Shown: positions 32,307-41,296, numbered from the stretch's first letter. The stretch is 41,591 nucleotides of DNA from Lachnospiraceae bacterium (GCA_017521985.1 JAFXAZ010000066.1:1-41591), one strand, 5' to 3'. Notes: generated by a model not told the origin, from the letters alone. Made by a program: numbers and translations.

Positions 32307-32673
32307 CGCCTGCCTCCTTAAATGTCTTCCTTACAACTTCTATCGTCTCCTCCATAGTCATTCCGGCTTCCTTGGCTTTTAAAAGAACTTCTTCCAGGTT
32401 CTTTGTAAGCTCTGCCAGTTTACCGCTGCGCCACTCACATTCATGTGCCACAAAGCTTCCCCTGCCGGATACGGTGTAAATATAACCGTTCTGCTCCAGG
32501 TCTGCATAGGCTCTTTGAATGGTATTGGGGTTTACGGACAATTCCATTGCAAGACTACGGACACTTGGCATTTTGTAATTGGCTTCTAAGCCCCCGCCCA
32601 CAATCAGACGCTCCAGCTTATCTACAATCTGCTCGTAAATGGGACGTTTGTCCCGATAGTCCAGTAAAATCAT
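32299..32673 (-). CDS. GntR-family repressor, YtrA subfamily
   Basis: A 124-residue regulator, the short form typical of the YtrA subfamily: winged helix (PIYEQIVDKLERLIVGG, then MPSVRSLAMELSVNPNTIQRAY) plus a short C-terminal helix for dimerisation. No ligand-binding domain is present. It is the first gene of the ABC operon. The 25-bp dyad at 32944-32968 is of the AGTGTA/TACACT type known for YtrA-like regulators and is its likely operator. Its leader of about 290 bases contains hairpin E3. Confidence 0.93.
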   Translation of the reverse strand: MILLDYRDKRPIYEQIVDKLERLIVGGGLEANYKMPSVRSLAMELSVNPNTIQRAYADLEQNGYIYTVSGRGSFVAHECEWRSGKLAELTKNLEEVLLKAKEAGMTMEETIEVVRKTFKEAGDD

Positions 32674-32695
32674 AGCGCCTCCTTTCTTTTACTCT

Positions 32696-32899
32696 TATAG
32701 GTGTGTGAAACTCTGAATCCATAATTTCTGTACAAAAGAACTGATTTCACGAAGGCGCGCTCTCGCTCTAATCCGCTGGCAGCGGTTCATAAGGCGCTGT
32801 AAACACCGCCTAAGAACCGACCGCGGATAGAAGGCCTTCTTAGAAATCGTTCATTTTGCACAGAAATTCTAAATACTTAGAGATTCACAATCACCTATA
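32696..32899 (-). repeat. E3: 204-bp imperfect palindrome in the leader of the GntR/ABC operon
   Basis: The interval is almost entirely self-complementary. TATAGGTG (32696-32703) pairs with CACCTATA (32892-32899). A 26-base segment at 32723-32748 pairs nearly perfectly with 32843-32868. GGTTC..GGCG pairs with CGCC..GAACC around a 10-base loop at 32797-32806. It lies between the operon's promoter (32970-32998) and the gntR start, so it would be transcribed as one very long hairpin. It resembles E1/E2 in size and shape but lacks their conserved loops, so I keep it separate. A miniature mobile element is a real alternative. Confidence 0.75.
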
Positions 32900-32943
32900 A
32901 AAGTCACAATTTCTATAACACACTGAAACAAAAAGCTACCACA

Positions 32944-32998
32944 AGTGTATTAAATATCTTAGTACACTTATAGTAGCATTCTTACTAAATATTGTCAA
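32944..32998 (-). promoter_or_regulatory. Promoter and GntR (YtrA-type) operator of the ABC operon
   Basis: Minus-strand TTGACA (32993-32998), a 17-base spacer and TACTAT (32970-32975). Just beyond the -10 lies a 25-bp dyad with arms AGTGTATTAA and TTAGTACACT (32944-32968; 9 of 10 positions match), where a bound repressor would block transcription. The predicted transcript has a leader of about 290 bases containing E3. Confidence 0.78.
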
Positions 32999-33009
32999 TT
33001 GGGTTAAGA

Positions 33010-34320
33010 CTATCTTAAGAATTTGTTTTTATCCCGCACATCGATGTCTTTACCCAGCTGCACTTCGATAAGTTTCAGTTCGGTTTCTGCAAAAATGGTA
33101 TGTTTAGATCCTGCGGGCATAGCAAGCACGTCGCCTGCTTTCACCGTAATTTCTTTACCATCAATTACAGCTCTTCCGTGTCCGGAAATAACGGTCCACA
33201 CTTCGTCGCGCCTTGTGTGGCTATGATAGTTCATGCTGTGACCGGGATTTAAGGTCACTTTAATGGTCAGGCTTTCTTCCTCAATGTCAATGATACGGAA
33301 ACTCCCCCAGCTTTTTTCCGCAAACATAATCTGCTGGTCAATGGAATCCACAAAAGGTTTGATATAACTGGACTGTTCTTTGTCAGATACCAAAATACCT
33401 TCCGGTGAAGCACTGACCACAACATTTTTAAGTCCCATGCAAAGAATCGGTACATCCAGTTCATTTACTACATGTACGTTTTCACAGGTTTCATTAAAAA
33501 TGGCTTCTCCGACACTAGCTTCTTCCATAGCCTCGGTCAAGGTATTCCAGGTACCAAGGTCTTTCCATTCTCCGGCAAAACGCATCACCTGAATCTTTGG
33601 TTCTTTTTCTACAACCGCATAGTCAAAGCTAATCTTGGTAAGCGTATCATATTTGTCAAACAAATCTTGATAATCGGTAAAATCAATAAGTTCATGGGCC
33701 TTTTTCAGCACATAACCAAGCTTGTACGCAAACACACCGCCATTCCAAAGAGCACCTTTTGCAATGTACTCTTCTGCCGCTTTTGTGTCCGGTTTTTCTT
33801 TAAAGGTACACACGGGACTTACCATATCAGAATTTTCCGGAATAATATAGCCATATTTTTCACTAGGGTATGTAGGCTCAATCCCCATTAAAGCTAAATT
33901 TGCTTCCCCGCGCTCTGCCAAATGTCCTAGCTCTTTCAGTCCTTTAAAATAATCATCCTTTACATAAGGGTCTACCGGACATACCACCACTGCTTCATCC
34001 AGTGAAACACCTTTCACATAATGCAAATACGCCGTTGCAAGAGTAATGGCTGGAAAAGTATCCCTTCTACAAGGCTCTACGCAGATGCCAGCTCCGTCAC
34101 CTAACTGATTATAAATGGCTGATACCTGATTTTTAGATGTGGCAATGGTCACCTTGGCATCCTTATCCACTGTTTTTATCTGACGATAAACACGTTGTAC
34201 CATTGACTCATATTCACCCTCAGGTGTCTTAAAAATCTTGATAAACTGCTTAGAACGGATGTCATTGGACAAGGGCCAAAGACGCTTTCCGGAGCCTCCG
34301 GATAATAATATAATATTCAT
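33010..34320 (-). CDS. manC: Mannose-1-phosphate guanylyltransferase with C-terminal cupin
   Basis: Makes GDP-mannose from mannose 1-phosphate and GTP. The N-terminal nucleotidyltransferase begins ILLSGGSGKRLWPLSN and has the FKEKPD signature, with NGGVFAYKLG after it. The C-terminal cupin (about 345-430: PGHSMNYHSHTRRDEVWTVI, then GDVLAMPAGSKHTI) resembles the mannose-6-phosphate isomerase half of bifunctional ManC/AlgA enzymes. At 436 residues it is shorter than the usual 460-480. It is the last gene of the gmd-fcl-manC operon, 8 bases after fcl with AGGAG before the start. Confidence 0.93.
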   Translation of the reverse strand: MNIILLSGGSGKRLWPLSNDIRSKQFIKIFKTPEGEYESMVQRVYRQIKTVDKDAKVTIATSKNQVSAIYNQLGDGAGICVEPCRRDTFPAITLATAYLHYVKGVSLDEAVVVCPVDPYVKDDYFKGLKELGHLAERGEANLALMGIEPTYPSEKYGYIIPENSDMVSPVCTFKEKPDTKAAEEYIAKGALWNGGVFAYKLGYVLKKAHELIDFTDYQDLFDKYDTLTKISFDYAVVEKEPKIQVMRFAGEWKDLGTWNTLTEAMEEASVGEAIFNETCENVHVVNELDVPILCMGLKNVVVSASPEGILVSDKEQSSYIKPFVDSIDQQIMFAEKSWGSFRIIDIEEESLTIKVTLNPGHSMNYHSHTRRDEVWTVISGHGRAVIDGKEITVKAGDVLAMPAGSKHTIFAETELKLIEVQLGKDIDVRDKNKFLR

Positions 34321-34328
34321 AAAAACTC

Positions 34329-35273
34329 CTAACGCTCTGCTCTCATTGGATTGTGCAGGAAGTCTTCATAAGATAAGCGAATACCTTCCTCTAATTCCGT
34401 ATGATACTTCCAGCCTAAACGTTCTAATTTGGATACATCCAATAATTTTCTAGGTGTGCCATCCGGCTTAGTGGTATCCCACTTTATTTCACCATCAAAT
34501 CCGATTTCTTTTGCAACTAGCTCTGCCAATTCTTTAATCGTAATTTCTTTGCCGGTACCTACATTTACCGTCTCATTTCCGGAGTAATGATTCATCAAAA
34601 ATACACAAGCTTCTGCCAAATCATCTACATAAAGAAACTCTCTAAGCACAGAACCGGTTCCCCAACAGGTCACTTCCTTAAGTCCGGCTTCCTTTGCCTC
34701 GTGGAACCTGCGGATTAATGCCGGAAGCACGTGGCTGTGGGTTGGATGATAATTGTCATTTGGTCCATAAAGATTGGTCGGCATAGCGGAAATATAATCC
34801 GTACCATACTGTTTATTTAAATATTCGCAATATTTAAGTCCTGAAATCTTGGCAAGTGCATATGCTTCATTTGTTTTTTCTAATTCAGAAGTCAGCAGAC
34901 AGCTCTCCGGCATAGGCTGTGGTGCCATACGCGGATAAATACAGGAAGAACCAAGAAATAAAAGTTTCTTGCAACCGTTCTGCCAAGCAGAATGAATCAC
35001 ATTCATTTCCAAAATCATATTGTCATACATAAAATCTGCAAGGGCACTCTGATTAGCCACGATACCGCCCACCTTGGCAGCAGCAAGAAATACGTAATCC
35101 GGCTTTTCTTCCTCGAAAAAGGCCTCTACCTCTGCCTGCCTGCATAAATCCAGCTCCTTGTGAGTTCTGGTAATAATATTGGTATATTCCTGTTTTTCTA
35201 ATTCTCTGATGATGGCACTTCCTACCATGCCACGATGACCTGCCACATAAATCTTGGCATCTTTTTGCATCAT
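34329..35273 (-). CDS. fcl: GDP-L-fucose synthase
   Basis: Epimerase-reductase that turns GDP-4-keto-6-deoxy-mannose into GDP-L-fucose with NADPH. SDR marks: [10 protein letters not shown] at the N terminus, [18 protein letters not shown], the [12 protein letters not shown] catalytic Tyr-Lys, and [14 protein letters not shown]. The ATG at 35273 has GGAG 9 bases upstream; the further ATG at 35297 lies before that site. The length of 314 residues is normal. It stands between gmd and manC in pathway-related order. Confidence 0.95.
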   Translation of the reverse strand: MMQKDAKIYVAGHRGMVGSAIIRELEKQEYTNIITRTHKELDLCRQAEVEAFFEEEKPDYVFLAAAKVGGIVANQSALADFMYDNMILEMNVIHSAWQNGCKKLLFLGSSCIYPRMAPQPMPESCLLTSELEKTNEAYALAKISGLKYCEYLNKQYGTDYISAMPTNLYGPNDNYHPTHSHVLPALIRRFHEAKEAGLKEVTCWGTGSVLREFLYVDDLAEACVFLMNHYSGNETVNVGTGKEITIKELAELVAKEIGFDGEIKWDTTKPDGTPRKLLDVSKLERLGWKYHTELEEGIRLSYEDFLHNPMRAER

Positions 35274-35315
35274 TTTACTCGTCTCCTTTTGTCCCACATA
35301 TGGTGAAACTGCATA

Positions 35316-36365
35316 TTATTTTGCTGCTCTTAGTGCAGCTTCACGCTTGGCAAGCTCTCTGTCATGGGTTGCCATAATATGCACCAACTGCTCATAGCTG
35401 GTCTTCTGCGGGTTCCAGCCAAGCACGGTTTTTGCCTTGGTAGGATTGCCCCATAAATTATCCACGTCAGTAGGTCTGAACCAGGCAGGATTTACACACA
35501 CTAACATCTTGCCGGTTTCTGCATCATAACCCTTTTCCTCCAAACCGGTGCCTTCCCAACGAATGGTAATTCCATTTGCTGCAAATGCTTTCTCGGTAAA
35601 ATCACGAACGGTATGCTGCTCACCGGTAGCTATAACAAAGTCCTCCGGTGTTTCATGCTGAAGCATCAACCACATACACTCTACATAATCCTTTGCATAT
35701 CCCCAGTCACGTAAAGAATCCATATTGCCTAATTCCAAATGGTCCTGTAAGCCTTCCGCAATGCGTCCTGCTGCTAAAGTAATTTTACGGGTAACAAAAG
35801 TCTCACCGCGACGCTCAGACTCATGATTAAACAAAATACCATTTACTGCAAACATGCCATATGCCTCGCGGTATTCCTTGGTAATCCAAAAGCCATACTG
35901 CTTTGCAACGGCATAAGGACTGTATGGATGGAATGGGGTAGTCTCACTCTGCGGTACTTCTTCTACCTTACCATAAAGCTCAGAAGTAGATGCCTGATAT
36001 ATACGAGTTTTATGAGTAAGCCCTAAAATACGTACTGCTTCCAAAATACGAAGAACGCCCAAAGCATCTACATCCCCGGAATATTCCGGCACATCAAAAG
36101 AAACCTGTACATGACTCTGCGCTGCTAAATTATAAATTTCATCCGGCTGCACCAGACCAATAATACGAACCAAAGAAGAAGAATCGGTCAAGTCACCATC
36201 GTGTAACTGAATGACATTTTTTGCAATTAAATGCTCAATTCTGGCTGTATTAGAAAGGGAAGCACGTCTGGTAATACCATGCACCTCGTAGCCTTTTTCT
36301 AATAAAAACTCTGCTAAATAAGAACCGTCCTGTCCCGTAATTCCGGTAATTAACGCTTTTTTCAT
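35316..36365 (-). CDS. gmd: GDP-mannose 4,6-dehydratase
   Basis: First committed step from GDP-mannose to GDP-L-fucose (or GDP-rhamnose). The extended SDR begins [20 protein letters not shown] and has [26 protein letters not shown] with the catalytic Thr/Glu area, [15 protein letters not shown] (Tyr-Lys) and the [17 protein letters not shown] substrate loop. The ATG at 36365 has GAGG 7 bases upstream. The length of 349 residues is normal. It is the first gene of the operon, with a consensus promoter. Confidence 0.96.
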   Translation of the reverse strand: MKKALITGITGQDGSYLAEFLLEKGYEVHGITRRASLSNTARIEHLIAKNVIQLHDGDLTDSSSLVRIIGLVQPDEIYNLAAQSHVQVSFDVPEYSGDVDALGVLRILEAVRILGLTHKTRIYQASTSELYGKVEEVPQSETTPFHPYSPYAVAKQYGFWITKEYREAYGMFAVNGILFNHESERRGETFVTRKITLAAGRIAEGLQDHLELGNMDSLRDWGYAKDYVECMWLMLQHETPEDFVIATGEQHTVRDFTEKAFAANGITIRWEGTGLEEKGYDAETGKMLVCVNPAWFRPTDVDNLWGNPTKAKTVLGWNPQKTSYEQLVHIMATHDRELAKREAALRAAK

Positions 36366-36399
36366 GAAAAACCTCACTGTAATTTGTTATTCTTTATAT

Positions 36400-36428
36400 A
36401 TTATAAATTCCCTGACATTTCTTGTCAA
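36400..36428 (-). promoter_or_regulatory. Consensus sigma-A promoter of gmd-fcl-manC
   Basis: Minus-strand TTGACA (36423-36428), a 17-base spacer and TATAAT (36400-36405), both perfect. The dyad TGACA-AGAAA-TGTCA covers the -35, possibly a regulator site. Confidence 0.88.
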
Positions 36429-36433
36429 TTTAA

Positions 36434-37291
36434 TTAACCCATTGTCAGATTAAAGTAGCCCTGATTTACAGAAAGCTTTAATTTGTCCGTTGCCATAACG
36501 GTAGGATTCAGACATACATAAGCCTTTTTACAACCAGTTTCCCTTAATAAGAGCTGAACACAGGCTTTAAGCTTTTTCATGTCTAAAAAGTTCAGCTGCT
36601 TCAAACAGATATCCTGAGGCAAAATTTCTAAAACTTTTAAAATGGAGCCTTCGATACGGTACATAACAATAAATTCTATATTCTCAACAGTAACTGCTTT
36701 TTGTGCACCACCACAAACATTATTTTCGTGACAGATATAATTCATAAAATGCTCATCCCATTTTATATAAGATGTTCCAGCTAATGTTTTTTCTCTTTTT
36801 ACTGCATATTCCTCCGCCGTCAGCTCTTTTATACGTCCTTGAACCCGGTCATCGTTTTTATATTTTGCTGAAGTTTTTTCTGCATAAGTGTTAATATCTA
36901 AGTACTGTTCTTCCAGCCACACCTTCATCCCCTGCTTTTCATAATAAGAAACTAATGACGCTCCCCCCGGCACCAAAATAACCGGCTCTGCTACCTCTTC
37001 CCGGACAACCTTCACAATCTCCCCGAAATAACCACGACCTCGAAATTCCGGAAGGGTGGCAGCCGCATACAAATACCAGCATGAAACCGCCTTCTGCCCG
37101 GCTCTCTCATAGGTTACCGGCAGTAAATATGCCACGCTGACGGCCTTACCATCCACTTCATACACAATCACCATGGTTTTGGAAAGGTTCCACTCGAAAA
37201 ACATGCGGATATATTCTTCACTGTCACCAAAGCTTTGCTGCCAGATTTCTATTAATTCGTTTTCCCTGCTTTTGTCTGCGAAAACAACCAT
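36434..37291 (-). CDS. GNAT-family N-acetyltransferase
   Basis: A 285-residue acyl-CoA-dependent transferase. The acetyl-CoA loop is visible in LYAAATLPEFRGRGYFGEIV (motif A, R-G-x-G). The strand SVAYLLPVTYERAGQKAVSCWYLY before it and the C-terminal half suggest a two-domain, Eis-like arrangement rather than a minimal GNAT. The substrate is unknown. It starts 9 bases after the DUF2156 protein gene, so both are probably co-expressed. Confidence 0.85.
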   Translation of the reverse strand: MVVFADKSRENELIEIWQQSFGDSEEYIRMFFEWNLSKTMVIVYEVDGKAVSVAYLLPVTYERAGQKAVSCWYLYAAATLPEFRGRGYFGEIVKVVREEVAEPVILVPGGASLVSYYEKQGMKVWLEEQYLDINTYAEKTSAKYKNDDRVQGRIKELTAEEYAVKREKTLAGTSYIKWDEHFMNYICHENNVCGGAQKAVTVENIEFIVMYRIEGSILKVLEILPQDICLKQLNFLDMKKLKACVQLLLRETGCKKAYVCLNPTVMATDKLKLSVNQGYFNLTMG

Positions 37292-37300
37292 TTTGTACCT

Positions 37301-38188
37301 CTACTTTAAAACAGCCCTGTATTTTTCAATCATTTTTTCCGGATAATAAGATTCCTTAGCCCTGCGAAGCCCTGGGATTCCATCATCCTCTTCACGATTA
37401 ATATAGGTGTAATTCTGCATTTCATGCAATACAAACTGCTGATTAATCATCGGATACGCGCCCTGAATATCAGAGTAGGCTTTTTCCATATGCACATGAA
37501 AGGTATCTTCACTCATTGCTTCCCCAATAGTAAATGCTACTACCTCTCCGTCACGATAAAGGACACCACCCTTTAAGTCCAACTCCTCCATATGGTCCAA
37601 TGCAAAATTTAATACAGGTTTTTCCTTCAAAACAGTAATATTCCCAATATTTAACTGTGCATGATACCACTTGTCACTCATAGCACGACACTCTTCCACA
37701 TTCTCCGCGGTAAGGCTCTTATAATCCCACTCCCCGCTATCTTTAAATCGTGCAATGTGGTTTCGTTTACCATGATATTTGCTTCCCGCAAGACTGCTGA
37801 GCTTTTCTACACTGTATACATAGTCCCACTCATCGCGAACTGCCTCTATCTCAAACATTCCCGGAAAAGTCTCTTCCAGCCAGTCTGCCCATTCCTTTGT
37901 AAAACCACGCAATACAAATGCATGACCGCATTCCTTTGCGAATGCCATTAAAGACTCAATGGCTGCTTTTTTATCTCCATTTCCTGCCGGAAATGCATAC
38001 ACATAACGATTCCTGCCGGAACACCCACGATAAGCCAGCATATCTCCAAGGTCTGCCACCTCTGTATGATATACGTCACACCACATCAACATGGTGCTGA
38101 ATGAATACTCACAGCCCTGATATTCAGACTCATTTAAATACTTGGTTACCCATAATTTATCTTCTAATGTAATTGGTTTAAAATTCAT
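37301..38188 (-). CDS. DUF2156-type GNAT-fold protein
   Basis: A 295-residue protein resembling the C-terminal catalytic part of phosphatidylglycerol lysyltransferases (DUF2156), without the membrane domain. Family features are the opening FKPITLEDKLWVTKYL, YSFSTMLMWCD, the YHGKRNHIARF segment and GEAMSEDTFHVHMEKAY, AYPMINQQF near the end. Such soluble members have no firmly established role; aminoacyl or acyl transfer is possible. AGAGGA precedes the start. It is the first gene of a two-gene unit with the GNAT protein. Confidence 0.85.
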   Translation of the reverse strand: MNFKPITLEDKLWVTKYLNESEYQGCEYSFSTMLMWCDVYHTEVADLGDMLAYRGCSGRNRYVYAFPAGNGDKKAAIESLMAFAKECGHAFVLRGFTKEWADWLEETFPGMFEIEAVRDEWDYVYSVEKLSSLAGSKYHGKRNHIARFKDSGEWDYKSLTAENVEECRAMSDKWYHAQLNIGNITVLKEKPVLNFALDHMEELDLKGGVLYRDGEVVAFTIGEAMSEDTFHVHMEKAYSDIQGAYPMINQQFVLHEMQNYTYINREEDDGIPGLRRAKESYYPEKMIEKYRAVLK

Positions 38189-38213
38189 ATGTTCCTCTTA
38201 AATACATAATTTC

Positions 38214-38273
38214 GTGAGCACATCATAATAACCCACATTAGATTATTATGCGACAAATCTCACAAAAAAACAA
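38214..38273 (-). promoter_or_regulatory. Promoter with nested inverted repeats before the DUF2156 gene
   Basis: Minus-strand TTGTTT (38268-38273), a 17-base spacer and CATAAT (38245-38250). The -10 is itself part of CATAATA-N13-TATTATG (38224-38250), flanked by GTGAG/CTCAC (38214-38218/38259-38263). The dyad could be an operator or a 5' stem-loop. Confidence 0.45.
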
Positions 38274-38310
38274 TCCTTTTTTATGTGGTTGTATATTTTT
38301 ACCTGTACAT

Positions 38311-38341
38311 TAAAATTAGGTGCCGCAGATTTGCGACACCT
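38311..38341 (-). terminator. Probable terminator after the nuclease remnant
   Basis: Minus strand: a 10-bp stem AGGTGTCGCA/TGCGGCACCT (one G-T pair) with a 4-base loop, followed by TTAATTTTAA, a weak T-rich tail. It begins 8 bases after the stop at 38350. Confidence 0.7.
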
Positions 38342-38349
38342 AAATAAAT

Positions 38350-38682
38350 CTAAGATTCTTTAATTTGCTCTAGAAATCCCTCCATGCTCTCTGCTCTAGA
38401 AGCCAACCTGGTCCAGTGCACCAAAGTATCATTATCCACGTTCTGAATACGATTCTGCAATTCTTTAGAAACGGTACCAAAATCGGACAAAATTTCAATA
38501 AGAAGATCGCATTTACCCGCAGCGCGTTCTTCCTCTCTCATCATTTTAAGAAACTTCTCCTCATCAAATTCAGTCAATACCATATTTCTGACCTCCTTAC
38601 GGTGTTTGTTAAAAAATTCCTCCAGCACTCCCGCTTCAACACACTCGTCTACTGCCTGGTCTACAGCATCTATTTTCATCAT
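38350..38682 (-). pseudogene. C-terminal remnant of an Rpn/PD-(D/E)XK nuclease-transposase family protein
   Basis: The 110 residues match only the tail common to Rpn-like proteins of Lachnospiraceae: AVDQAVDECVEAGVLEEFFNKHRKEV, then LTEFDEEKFLKMMREEE. The N-terminal nuclease domain is missing. There is no ribosome site before the ATG at 38682, and the frame stays open without a useful start until a stop near 38775, which suggests a degraded gene rather than a small functional one. These proteins are linked to recombination and are often mobile. A free-standing regulatory tail cannot be excluded. Confidence 0.6.
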
Positions 38683-38787
38683 GTTGCAACTAATGAATTG
38701 ATTTAAATCAAGGTTATTGTAACAGTTATCAAAGCATAATGTGGTCGATATATCGTCTAAATCATAAAAATTTTAAAATTATGTGCA

Positions 38788-39291
38788 TTATCCATGTTCA
38801 ATTTTTTGCGTAATATAATCTTCTACACCGTTTTTCTCAATGCCGAGACTTACCGCTAATTCGCCGTAGAGCTGTTCTCTGGCGATAAACAGATATTTTT
38901 CATCCAGCGACACTGCTTTCTTACCTGCTGCAAGACGTGCTTTTTTTCGTAAATATAAGGTTTTGATAATGCGGCTGATATCTTCACAGTTACCACCACG
39001 AATCATTTCCTTGAAGATTTTTTCGCGCTCTTTTTCATTTTGTACTGCAATTGGTTCCATTTCCGGAAGACTTGCTACCAGCTCCAATGCGCTTTCCTTG
39101 GTCATTACAGGTCGAAGCCCAAGACTTTCACTATCTGTTGGAATAAAAAGCTTGCTCTTGGCATCATACAAAGGCACTAACGTATAAAATAACCGTTCAT
39201 CCTTTACATTCTTCATATCAATTTTACCGATATGCACCACTTCACACACACCATAGATTGGATGAACAAGCATCGTACCTAATTCAAACAT
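38788..39291 (-). CDS. CarD-like/TRCF-domain transcription regulator
   Basis: A 167-residue protein with an N-terminal RNA-polymerase interaction domain of the CarD/TRCF type (FELGTMLVHPIYGVCEV, YTLVPLYDAKSKLFIPTD) and a C-terminal helical half (about 95-160, ISRIIKTLYLRKKARLAAGKKAV). CarD proteins bind the polymerase beta subunit and stabilise open complexes at promoters. The upstream region has a TATAAT at 39359-39364 with a poor -35 (TTATAA). It is probably a single-gene unit. Confidence 0.9.
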   Translation of the reverse strand: MFELGTMLVHPIYGVCEVVHIGKIDMKNVKDERLFYTLVPLYDAKSKLFIPTDSESLGLRPVMTKESALELVASLPEMEPIAVQNEKEREKIFKEMIRGGNCEDISRIIKTLYLRKKARLAAGKKAVSLDEKYLFIAREQLYGELAVSLGIEKNGVEDYITQKIEHG

Positions 39292-39443
39292 ATAACACGC
39301 TCCTTATCTAAAAACGGTAGCCCTTATACAAGGCTGAATCTTTCACTAATACACCCTTATTATAACCTATTTTCAGATAATTTATAAGCAAAATTCACCA
39401 ATGCGCGTCTATTTTCAGCATTATTTACAAAAATATAATATAG

Positions 39444-39480
39444 AAAAATTGTGCGAGTTTAACAAAAGATAAACCCGCAC
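39444..39480 (-). terminator. Rho-independent terminator of plsY-gpsA-MBL
   Basis: The minus strand reads GTGCGGGTTT (39480 down to 39471), a 10-base loop, AAACTCGCAC (39460 down to 39451; one G-T pair), then AATTTTT. It begins 14 bases after the MBL gene stop. Confidence 0.85.
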
Positions 39481-39494
39481 AACGTCTTCAACCT

Positions 39495-40241
39495 TTATAA
39501 TTCCACCACCGGCTCTTCGTCCGTCAACTTCACAATTTTTGTCGGAAGCTCTTTGGTCGCTCGTTCCTTTTCATACCGGTCTACCAGCTCATACTCGCCC
39601 CACAGATGCATCGGTACTGCATAGGTAACCGGAGCGGTATTTAGCAAATAGTCCATCCCCAGCTTGTAATACTGTCCCTGCCTTGGGTCAAGCGGCGCAA
39701 ATGCAAGGTAAATCTCGCGGCCACTGATTTTTTCCATAACACGCTTAAAAAGTGTAGACATGTTGTTAAACTGCTGTTTGGTATCCTCTTCCCACACCCA
39801 GTTGTTTAAATCACCGGCATGATAAATGCGTTTACCTTCCACTTTTACCAAAAACGCAAGTCCCTGGTCCGTGGATTTGATGGTCTCCAAAACAATATAG
39901 TTTTTATCATCTTCTTCATCAGACAAAGGAACCACTCTTTTTAATCCCGGTGCAACGATAGTAACCTTTTCCTTAAGGAACTCAGGAGTTAACTGATAGT
40001 CTTCTATAGTCTTTTCAGAAAGCTGAACATCATTTGAAATAAAATAATGTATGTTCGTATACTGCTTTGCCAGTCTGAACACTTCCGGATTATAATGGTC
40101 ACTATGTTTGTGTGAAACAAATACAAGCACAGGAAGGTCATTATTTATCTTTGGTATGATACCCTTGTAGTAATCAAACAGTAAATTTGCAATGCCGGTT
40201 TCCACTAAGAATCCACTATGTCCAATGTATGTAACTTTCAT
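39495..40241 (-). CDS. Metallo-beta-lactamase-fold hydrolase
   Basis: A 248-residue MBL-fold protein of the UlaG-like group. The metal-binding motif is SHKHSDHYNPE (His44, His46, Asp48, His49), followed by YHAGDLNNW (the next His/Asp) and a late PMHLWGEY histidine. The N-terminal YIGHSGFLVETG is typical of this branch. The substrate is unknown; related proteins include lactonases and phosphodiesterases. It lies 27 bases after gpsA with AGGAGG, so it belongs to the phospholipid-precursor operon. A lipid-related job is only suggested by position. Confidence 0.88.
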   Translation of the reverse strand: MKVTYIGHSGFLVETGIANLLFDYYKGIIPKINNDLPVLVFVSHKHSDHYNPEVFRLAKQYTNIHYFISNDVQLSEKTIEDYQLTPEFLKEKVTIVAPGLKRVVPLSDEEDDKNYIVLETIKSTDQGLAFLVKVEGKRIYHAGDLNNWVWEEDTKQQFNNMSTLFKRVMEKISGREIYLAFAPLDPRQGQYYKLGMDYLLNTAPVTYAVPMHLWGEYELVDRYEKERATKELPTKIVKLTDEEPVVEL

Positions 40242-40268
40242 AATATCCTCCTGCGTTCTTCAAAAAAA

Positions 40269-41279
40269 TTACTCCCAGTCTACTAACGAATGTTCAATCG
40301 TTTTATCACGAATCATCAGCTCTCTCACAGCGTCTGCCGCTGCCAGCCCTTCAAAAAGAACTTCATTTACCTTTTCAATAATCGGCAGTGAAACATGGTA
40401 TTTACGTCCCAGTGCCAATGCTGCTTTTGCGGAATGTACACCTTCCACTACCATTTTTACTTCATCCATAGCTTCTTTGTAACTATAGCCCTGACCAATC
40501 AAAACACCTGCTCTACGGTTTCTGGAATGCTTGGATGCACAGGTTACAATTAAATCTCCCATGCCGGTAAGCCCACAAAAGGTTTCATACTTACCTCCCA
40601 TTGCCATACCAAGTCTGGAAATCTCTGCAATACCACGGGTGATGAGTGCAGCTTTGGTATTATCTCCATATCCAAGGCCATCCGCAATACCTGCTGCCAA
40701 AGCAACCACGTTTTTAAGTGCACCGCCCAGCTCGATTCCCTTCATATCAGAACTGATATACACACGGAATTTTTCACTCATAAAAATATTCTGCAGATAA
40801 ATTGCTGTTTTCTGGTCCTTTGCACCGACTACAATGGTAGTAGGAATACCACGCCCCACCTCTTCTGCATGAGAAGGTCCGGACAATACCGCCACATTCG
40901 CCTGGGGAATTTCCTCTGCAATAATCTCCGTCATAGAAAGAAGTGTTTCCTCTTCTATCCCCTTAGCTACATCTACCAAAATCTGACCTTCTGTCACATA
41001 TGGTGCACACATTGCTGCAGTAGAACGAATTACGGTAGAAGGAACCGCCAATACCACTACATCCTTGCCATCCAGCGCATGCTGCAAATCGTTGGTAACA
41101 ACCATCTTCTCGGAAATTTTTACTCCCGGAAGCTTGTCCTTTTGCTCACGATCGGTTTTCAGCATGGTCACTTCGGATTCCAAAAAAGACCAAAGTGTCA
41201 CATCATGACCATTTCCATCTAACAGTACTGCCAATGCTGTTCCCCAGCTACCGGCACCAATTACACTGACCTTTGCCAT
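40269..41279 (-). CDS. gpsA: NAD(P)-dependent glycerol-3-phosphate dehydrogenase
   Basis: Reduces dihydroxyacetone phosphate to sn-glycerol 3-phosphate for phospholipid synthesis. The 336 residues have the Rossmann motif GAGSWGTALAVLL at the start, VLAVPS, LSGPSHAEEVGRG, and the catalytic lysine in ELGGALKNVVALAAG. The C-terminal domain includes CGLTGMGDLIVTC and SRNRRAG. It follows plsY by 17 bases, so precursor synthesis and its acylation are co-expressed. Confidence 0.97.
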   Translation of the reverse strand: MAKVSVIGAGSWGTALAVLLDGNGHDVTLWSFLESEVTMLKTDREQKDKLPGVKISEKMVVTNDLQHALDGKDVVVLAVPSTVIRSTAAMCAPYVTEGQILVDVAKGIEEETLLSMTEIIAEEIPQANVAVLSGPSHAEEVGRGIPTTIVVGAKDQKTAIYLQNIFMSEKFRVYISSDMKGIELGGALKNVVALAAGIADGLGYGDNTKAALITRGIAEISRLGMAMGGKYETFCGLTGMGDLIVTCASKHSRNRRAGVLIGQGYSYKEAMDEVKMVVEGVHSAKAALALGRKYHVSLPIIEKVNEVLFEGLAAADAVRELMIRDKTIEHSLVDWE

Positions 41280-41296
41280 GAAACTTCTCCTTTTAA

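Noticed and set aside
32696-32899. E3 counted as a third copy of the E1/E2 family
   Set aside because: The shape is similar, but the apical loop, the TAA/TCTTAAC internal loop and the TTTTCTTCCT block are missing, so common descent is not supported by what I can see.
33472-33891. 139-codon open frame on the plus strand
   Set aside because: Antisense to manC, with low-complexity aromatic composition and no recognisable domain.
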